Shown: positions 7,442-12,147 of the stretch, piece by piece
How the letters are laid out: every line of letters starts with the position of its first letter
Position numbering within the stretch: the stretch's first letter is position 1
From: Deltaproteobacteria bacterium
Lineage (GTDB): Bacteria > Desulfobacterota > Desulfovibrionia > Desulfovibrionales > Desulfovibrionaceae
DNA length: 12,147 nt
Assembly: GCA_020861205.1 (NCBI GenBank)
Contig: JAJBSY010000056.1
Coordinates: forward strand, 1-12,147
Direction: 5' to 3'
Notes under the pieces: generated by a model
What the model saw: only the letters and a program-made list of their open reading frames with translations
The model's database searches: none
Told to the model about the DNA's origin: nothing
Program-made: the position numbers and the translations under genes

Positions 7442-8713
7442 ATGAGTTCCCTGAAAGCCATGTACACGACCATTTCCGATGACCCGTTCCCGGAAGACCT
7501 CGCCATTTCGTTGGGCGGCCAGCGGCTCGTTTATAAAAAACGCGTCTGGACCATCGACGGGGAACAGCGGGGACTGCGCTACGGCGAAAACCCGGACCAG
7601 CCCGCCGCCGTGTATGAATTGGTTGAAGGCTCGCTCTCGGTCGGTGGAAAGGAATACCGAGCCCCCGGTGAAAGCGTCATTTCCGCGCTTAACGAAAAGC
7701 AGATGATCCAGGCCGGAAAGCATCCGGGGAAAACAAACCTCACGGACGTGGATAACGCCGTCAATATTCTCCAGTACCTGACGGCCAGGCCGGCCGCCCT
7801 CATCCTCAAGCACAACAACCCCTGCGGGGCCGCCTGGTCCCAAGAAGGCGTGGGCGATGCGCTGGAAAAAGCCTTCTGGTGCGACCGCATCGCCGCCTTC
7901 GGCGGCGCCGTTGTCGTCAATCGCCCCATGGATATGGCAGCCGCCCGGATAATCGATTCCGCCTATTTCGAGGTGGTCGCGGCACCTTCCTTCGAGCCGG
8001 GCGTCCTGGAAGTCCTAAAAAAACGCAAAAATCTCCGCATCATGGAACTGCCCGCCCTGGCGGATCTTTCCTCCATGGCCCATAAGCCGTTCCTCGATAT
8101 CAAGTCCCTTTCCGACGGCGGGCTTGTCCTCCAGCAGTCGTTCATGAACCGCATCCGCACCGTCGCCGATTTTCTGCCCGCGTCCGCCACGGCCAAGGAC
8201 GGTACCACGGTCATCGCCAGAAAACCGACGGCCGCCGAGGCGGACGACCTGCTTTTCGCCTGGGCCGTTGAAGCCGGGGTGACCTCGAACTCCGTCATCT
8301 TCGTCAAGGACGGGGCAACCGTGGCCATTGGCACCGGCGAGCAGGATCGCGTCGGCTGCGTGGAGCTCGCCGTGTACAAGGCCTATACCAAGTATACCGA
8401 CAAGCTCGTGTTCCAAAAAACCGGCCAATCCCTGTACGAGATCACGCTCAAGGCCAAAACCGACGCCGACGCCGCCAACATTCTCGAAGAGTGCAGAAAA
8501 CGCACCGAGGAAGCCCGCGGCGGCCTGGCAGGGTCAAGCATGGTCTCCGACGGGTTTTTCCCCTTCCGGGACGGGGTGGACGCCGCGATGGTCCATGACG
8601 TCGCGGCCATCGCCCAGCCGGGAGGATCGCTCCGCGACACAGAGGTTATCGGCGCGGTCAACGAGCGGAACGTGGCCATGGTCTTTACCGGACAACGTTC
8701 CTTCAAGCATTAG
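7442..8713 (+). CDS. purH: AICAR formyltransferase, stand-alone (PurH C-terminal domain type), 423 aa
   Basis: The enzyme transfers a formyl group from 10-formyl-THF to AICAR to make FAICAR, the penultimate step to IMP. Family motifs are RYGENPDQ (46-53), LKHNNPCG (122-129) with the catalytic Lys123-His124 pair, FGGAVVVNRPMD (153-164), SNSVIFVKDGATVAIGTGEQDRV (282-304), DGFFPFRDGVDAA (370-382) and the terminal GGSLRDTEVIGAVNERN...VFTGQRSFKH. The N-terminal methylglyoxal-synthase-like IMP cyclohydrolase domain of bifunctional PurH is absent: the transformylase motifs begin within 50 residues of the start. Ring closure must come from another gene not in this window. ATG 7442 is chosen for its GGAGG four bases upstream and family-like N-terminus; the frame is open 51 codons upstream (GTG 7289), but that stretch is Arg/Pro-rich and leader-like. 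Confidence 0.94.
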   Translation: MSSLKAMYTTISDDPFPEDLAISLGGQRLVYKKRVWTIDGEQRGLRYGENPDQPAAVYELVEGSLSVGGKEYRAPGESVISALNEKQMIQAGKHPGKTNLTDVDNAVNILQYLTARPAALILKHNNPCGAAWSQEGVGDALEKAFWCDRIAAFGGAVVVNRPMDMAAARIIDSAYFEVVAAPSFEPGVLEVLKKRKNLRIMELPALADLSSMAHKPFLDIKSLSDGGLVLQQSFMNRIRTVADFLPASATAKDGTTVIARKPTAAEADDLLFAWAVEAGVTSNSVIFVKDGATVAIGTGEQDRVGCVELAVYKAYTKYTDKLVFQKTGQSLYEITLKAKTDADAANILEECRKRTEEARGGLAGSSMVSDGFFPFRDGVDAAMVHDVAAIAQPGGSLRDTEVIGAVNERNVAMVFTGQRSFKH

Positions 8714-8743
8714 GATTATTGCATAATCCGGTCCGGAAACCGG
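8713..8743. repeat. 17-bp palindrome plus second inverted repeat just after the formyltransferase gene
   Basis: GGATTATTGCATAATCC (8713-8729) has perfect 7-bp arms and a 3-nt centre; its first G is the last base of the TAG stop. It is markedly AT-richer than its surroundings. CCGGT...ACCGG (8728-8743) follows at once. No T-run follows either one, so a classic terminator is not supported. A protein-binding site or an RNA processing hairpin before the downstream gene is possible. Confidence 0.4.
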
Positions 8744-8847
8744 GCGGGAGCGCCGGGTCCGCCGGAGCTGATCTTTCGGGCCGCGTACGTGCCGCGCATA
8801 CCCGTTGTCGGCTTTGCGGTAAAAAACCCCTAACTAAAGTTGTTCCG

Positions 8848-10974
8848 ATGTCCGATTCACGCGTTGCGTTTCCCAGCCCGGGTTGTCTGGTAGAGTGTAT
8901 GCAGGGGAACAAGCCCGTTCTGCACTGGGTGCTTGAAGCCGGGAACGGTTCCGTCCGCATCCTGGCCCCCGGCGGCAAGGAGGGCAAACTGAGCGTATCG
9001 CGCCTTCTGCCCTGGTACGGCCCCGTCTTCTCCCCGGACAAAAGCAGGGAAGAGATCGGGAAGATACTGGAAGCGCACGCCGCGCGCCGGGAAGCCACCG
9101 CGAGCGAGGTCAACATCCTGGAAATATGGGCGTTCGCCCAGGGCGAGGTCGCGCGCGCTTCCGCCTTCTGGTTGGCCGAGCTGGCCTGGGAACACCCCGA
9201 TATCGACCAGGTGGCCGCCCTGGGTCGCGTGGCGCTCGCCTGCAAAACCCATTATAAATTCACGCCGCCGGATTTTGAAATTTACGACGCGGCGACCGTG
9301 GAGCGGAAAACCGCCGAACAGGAAGCCGCGCGGGAACGCGAAACGCTTGCCAGCGTAGGGAGTGAGTTTTTTCGCGGCCTTTGGGCGGTTTACGAGCGAA
9401 AACGAACGCCCCTGGCGCCGGAGGAATTCCCGGAGGCGGAGCACCTCGCGGTGTTCGAGCGCATGGTCCGGGACCGGCTGGCCGACCCGGAGACCCAGAA
9501 CGACGCCGAGACCTGGAAGCTGCTCACCAAGAGCCTGCCGGAAGACCCGCATACGGCCCTCCACCTCGCCGTGGCCTGGGGACTGGTCCGCGAGCACCAC
9601 AATTTCTGGATGGACCGGGCCGGGTATGATGCGGCCGACGACTGGGCCGCCCCCTTCGCCGGGGAAACAGCGGCCCTGGCCGCCGGCGTCGCCGCAGCCC
9701 GCAGCGCCGAGACCGGAACAGCCGCCGGAACGGACTGCGGTCCCTTCATCAGCATCGACCCGGCGACCACCGCGGACGTCGACGACGCGTTTTCCGTGCG
9801 CAAGAACGAGGACGGCACGTTCTCCCTGTCCCTCGCCTTTGCCTGTCCCGCCCGGTTCTGGCCCTTTGGCGGGGCGTTGGATAAAGCGGTTTCCCGCCGC
9901 GCCAGCAGCCTGTATCTTCCGGAAGGCGATTATCACATGATGCCCCGGGAAGCCGTGCTTCTTTTCAGCCTCCTCGAACGGGAACCGCGCCCCGCGACGG
10001 TGCTTGACGTCCGCCTTTCCGCCGAGGGGGAGATGCTCGCCTTCACCCCCCGCTTCGCCTGGATAACCGTGGCCGCCAACCTCAGCCTGCCGGGATGCCA
10101 GGCCGTCATGGACGGACCGGCATCCACGGTGGAAGTGACCGCCAGGCAGATAACCGCCGCCGCGCCCCACGCGGCCATGCTCCGGGACGGATTTGAACTG
10201 GCCCTCCTTCTCCAGGGCCGCCGCGTCGAGTGCGGCGCCGTCATCACCGAGCGTCCCGACCCCGACGTTTCCGTGGACTACGAGGAAGGCAACGCCGTGG
10301 TTTCCGTCCGCCACGCGCCCGCCGCCCCGTCGGCCCAGACCCTTGTCGGGGAATTCATGATCCTCGCCAACAACGCCTTGGCGGCCTGGGCTCACGAGCG
10401 CTCCATTCCCCTGATCTTCCGCACCCAGGATGTGACGCTGCCAAAGGAATACGCCGGCGTATGGACGGAACCCGAGGATATCTCCCGCATCGTCAAGCAT
10501 CTGCCGCCCTCGAACCTGGAGCTGGACCCCCGGCAGCACACCGGGCTGGGCGTCTCCATCTACGCCCCTTTGACCTCCTCCATAAGACGGTATACTGATC
10601 TGGTTAACGCGGCGCAGATCCTTTCCTTTCTGCGAACCGGCGGCCCCCGGCTCGACAAGCCGGCGCTCGCGGCCCTTCTGCCCTCCCTGGCGGCGTTTTC
10701 CGAGGCGGCCGCCCGCGTCCAGCGGTTCCGTCCACGGTATTGGAAGCTGCTGTTTTACAAGCAGATGGGTGACAAGATGTGGTGGGATGCCGTGGTGGTC
10801 GAGGAGAACGACGCGTTCGCCCTGCTCTGGCTGCCGCTGACCCAGATCGCGGTTCGCGCGCGGCGCAAGACCATGGGCGAAAAGGTCTACCCCGGCCAGA
10901 AACTGAAAGTGCGGCTCGGCAAAATCGATCCCCTGCGGAACGAAATCCGGGTCATGGCCGCGGCGGAACAGTAA
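8848..10974 (+). CDS. RNB-domain ribonuclease (RNase II/R-like), 708 aa
   Basis: This is a predicted 3'-5' exoribonuclease of the RNase II/R superfamily, acting in the cytoplasm. The active-site signature [14 protein letters not shown] (302-315) keeps the four metal-binding acidic residues (Asp304, 310, 312, 313). [17 protein letters not shown] (350-366) follows, then [13 protein letters not shown] (503-515) and [18 protein letters not shown] (575-592), with the Arg pair that in RNase II contacts the RNA phosphate. Residues about 645-705 resemble a reduced S1/OB tail. The roughly 300 residues before the RNB core show no obvious cold-shock domains, and the usual HIAD/IAD motif after the catalytic loop reads LAFACPA (329-335). 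The start at 8848 lacks a good Shine-Dalgarno; it is preferred because [16 protein letters not shown] (8-23) looks like the true N-terminus. Met at 8899 is an alternative. plsY follows after 22 nt. Confidence 0.88.
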   Translation: MSDSRVAFPSPGCLVECMQGNKPVLHWVLEAGNGSVRILAPGGKEGKLSVSRLLPWYGPVFSPDKSREEIGKILEAHAARREATASEVNILEIWAFAQGEVARASAFWLAELAWEHPDIDQVAALGRVALACKTHYKFTPPDFEIYDAATVERKTAEQEAARERETLASVGSEFFRGLWAVYERKRTPLAPEEFPEAEHLAVFERMVRDRLADPETQNDAETWKLLTKSLPEDPHTALHLAVAWGLVREHHNFWMDRAGYDAADDWAAPFAGETAALAAGVAAARSAETGTAAGTDCGPFISIDPATTADVDDAFSVRKNEDGTFSLSLAFACPARFWPFGGALDKAVSRRASSLYLPEGDYHMMPREAVLLFSLLEREPRPATVLDVRLSAEGEMLAFTPRFAWITVAANLSLPGCQAVMDGPASTVEVTARQITAAAPHAAMLRDGFELALLLQGRRVECGAVITERPDPDVSVDYEEGNAVVSVRHAPAAPSAQTLVGEFMILANNALAAWAHERSIPLIFRTQDVTLPKEYAGVWTEPEDISRIVKHLPPSNLELDPRQHTGLGVSIYAPLTSSIRRYTDLVNAAQILSFLRTGGPRLDKPALAALLPSLAAFSEAAARVQRFRPRYWKLLFYKQMGDKMWWDAVVVEENDAFALLWLPLTQIAVRARRKTMGEKVYPGQKLKVRLGKIDPLRNEIRVMAAAEQ

Positions 10975-10996
10975 CGCCCATGAAAGTGAGGTGACT

Positions 10997-11593
10997 ATGC
11001 TCGGATGGTTATGGCTGCCTGCGGCCTACGTGCTGGGTTCCATTCCCTTCGGCCTCATCATTGCCGCCAGGTTCTGCGGCCTGGACCCGCGCGAGGGCGG
11101 CAGCGGCAACACGGGCGCGACCAACGTGGCACGGCTCTGCGGCCCGAAGTGGGGCGTGCTCGTCCTTGTCTGCGACGCGCTCAAGGGGCTGGCGGCCGTG
11201 GCCGTCATGCTGCGCATCGCGCCGGATTCAGCTCCGCTCCACTCCCTGGCGGCACTGGCGGCCATCATCGGGCACCGGTATTCCCTGTTCATGCATTTCA
11301 AGGGAGGCAAGGCCGTCGCCACCACGGTGGGGGTTTTCATCCCCCTGGCCTTCTGGCAGCTTGCCGTCGCCGGGGCCGTCTGTATCCTGGTTATCTGGCG
11401 GTCCGGCTTTGTCTCTCTCGGTTCCCTCACCCTGGTAACGCTTCTGCCGGTCCTCCTGTTGCTCTCCGGCACGTGGGGACCGCTTCCCCTCGCCGTCCTG
11501 GTCATGGTCCTGGTCTACTACGCCCACCGCGAAAACATCCGCCGCCTGCTGCACGGCGAGGAAAAACCCTGGCTGAAACCCAAGTCCGAATAA
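10997..11593 (+). CDS. plsY: acyl-phosphate:glycerol-3-phosphate acyltransferase, 198 aa
   Basis: PlsY is an inner-membrane enzyme that acylates glycerol-3-phosphate from acyl-phosphate (made by PlsX), the first step of phospholipid synthesis. All three cytoplasmic signature loops are present: [12 protein letters not shown] (35-46), [22 protein letters not shown] (92-113) and the C-terminal HRENIRRLL (177-185). N-terminal YVLGSIPFG (11-19) and about five hydrophobic segments fit the family, as does the length near 200. I choose ATG 10997 because GAGG lies five bases upstream; a GTG two codons earlier (10991) falls inside that Shine-Dalgarno. It sits 22 nt after the RNB gene and 12 nt before thrC, so these are probably co-transcribed. 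The grouping has no obvious metabolic logic. Confidence 0.96.
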   Translation: MLGWLWLPAAYVLGSIPFGLIIAARFCGLDPREGGSGNTGATNVARLCGPKWGVLVLVCDALKGLAAVAVMLRIAPDSAPLHSLAALAAIIGHRYSLFMHFKGGKAVATTVGVFIPLAFWQLAVAGAVCILVIWRSGFVSLGSLTLVTLLPVLLLLSGTWGPLPLAVLVMVLVYYAHRENIRRLLHGEEKPWLKPKSE

Positions 11594-11605
11594 AAGGAAG
11601 AGCCC

Positions 11606-12147
11606 ATGTGCACCCAGCGCGCCGCCGACATTTTCCCCGCATACCGGGGCGAGATGCAGTATCACTGCCTCTCCTGCAACGCCCGCTACGGCATTGACGA
11701 ACTTCTCTACACCTGCCCGGCCTGCGGCGAAGTCCTGCTCCTGGAGGACACGGGCTTCGACCGCCTGAAAAAAACATCCGCCCGGGAATGGCGGAACCTG
11801 TTCGATACCCGCGCGTCCACCCGCAACCCCGCCCTGCGCGGCATCTTCCGGTTCTATGAACTGATGGCGCCGGTGGTCGAGGAACAAGACATCCTCTACC
11901 TCGGCGAAGGCAATACCCCCATTGTGGCGGCATCCGGCGGCCTCGCCGGGGAAATCGGCCTGCCGTTCGCCTACAAAAACGACGGGCAGAACCCCAGCGC
12001 GTCCTTCAAGGACCGCGGCATGGCCTGCGCGTTCAGTTACCTGCAATCCCTGGTGCGCAAGCACAACTGGGACTCGGTCCTCACGATCTGCGCCTCCACC
12101 GGCGACACGTCCGCCGCCGCCGCCCTGTATGCGTCCTACATCGGCGG
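11606..12147 (+). CDS. thrC: threonine synthase, N-terminal part (180 codons, open at window end)
   Basis: This PLP enzyme converts O-phosphohomoserine to threonine. The visible part begins with a zinc-ribbon-like pair of CxxC motifs (C21, C24; C37, C40). LGEGNTPI (99-106) follows, then NDGQNPSASFKDRGM (125-139), where Lys135 is the predicted Schiff-base lysine. CASTGDTSAAAALYAS comes next, the start of the phosphate-binding region. The fold-type II pattern with an N-terminal Cys4 ribbon matches the shorter threonine synthase class rather than the ThrC of E. coli. The start is supported by AAGGAAG about six bases before ATG 11606 and the 12-nt gap from plsY. No stop is reached; the C-terminal half lies beyond the window. 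Related PLP lyases share motifs, but the Cys4 plus LGEGNTP set favours threonine synthase. Confidence 0.95.
   Translation, partial: MCTQRAADIFPAYRGEMQYHCLSCNARYGIDELLYTCPACGEVLLLEDTGFDRLKKTSAREWRNLFDTRASTRNPALRGIFRFYELMAPVVEEQDILYLGEGNTPIVAASGGLAGEIGLPFAYKNDGQNPSASFKDRGMACAFSYLQSLVRKHNWDSVLTICASTGDTSAAAALYASYIG

Noticed and set aside
8719..8847. 43-codon N-terminal extension of the RNB protein from TTG 8719
   Set aside because: The start would lie inside the palindrome, with no Shine-Dalgarno and low-complexity sequence. The family-like N-terminus begins at 8848.
8857..10539. 560-codon open frame on the minus strand inside the RNB gene
   Set aside because: Gly/Arg/Val-rich translation with no motifs, fully antisense to a gene with clear RNB signatures. 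Long antisense frames are common in GC-rich coding DNA.
11228..12064. 278-codon minus-strand frame over plsY and thrC
   Set aside because: Antisense to two certain genes; the Gly/Val/Gln-rich sequence shows no family features.

Overview
This GC-rich, gene-dense window carries bacterial housekeeping genes, and its protein families suggest a sulfate-reducing deltaproteobacterium of the Desulfovibrionaceae type. The pointers are a free-standing AICAR formyltransferase in place of a two-domain PurH, a divergent RNB-domain ribonuclease next to plsY and thrC, and two conserved proteins of unknown function that I associate with that group. The taxonomic call is inference from remembered family patterns, not from a search. 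I see no rRNA, tRNA, CRISPR array, insertion sequence, phage gene or other sign of recent transfer.

Left part, minus strand (58-5144). A three-gene cluster reads leftwards: purA (adenylosuccinate synthetase), holB (DNA polymerase III delta' subunit, start overlapping the purA stop as ATGA) and a DUF523/TudS-like protein whose ATG lies 2 nt after the holB stop. A hairpin with a short T-run follows. Next, with its own candidate promoter, is a long gene for an EF-hand, Cys-containing membrane protein of unknown function. A single in-frame TAA (1426-1428) splits it into a 267-codon upstream part and a downstream part whose first ATG is at 1281. The frame is kept on both sides and both parts still look protein-like, so this is a point nonsense change, a sequence error or recoding, not a frameshift.

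Middle (5145-7441). A 233-bp divergent region separates purA from an MltF-like membrane-anchored lytic transglycosylase on the plus strand. Its 3' end overlaps, tail to tail, a small minus-strand gene for a 126-residue charged protein of unknown function. A 294-bp hairpin-rich divergent region follows.

Right part, plus strand (7442-12147). In order come the AICAR formyltransferase, an RNB-domain (RNase II/R-like) protein, plsY (acyl-phosphate:glycerol-3-phosphate acyltransferase) and the 5' part of thrC (threonine synthase), cut by the window end. The last three are closely spaced and probably co-transcribed. purA and the formyltransferase serve two ends of late purine synthesis (AICAR to FAICAR, and IMP to adenylosuccinate) but lie in separate transcription units.

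I found no convincing new multi-gene system. The observations most worth a second look are the stop-split EF-hand gene, the unusual RNB protein, the convergent gene overlap and several inverted repeats in regulatory positions.
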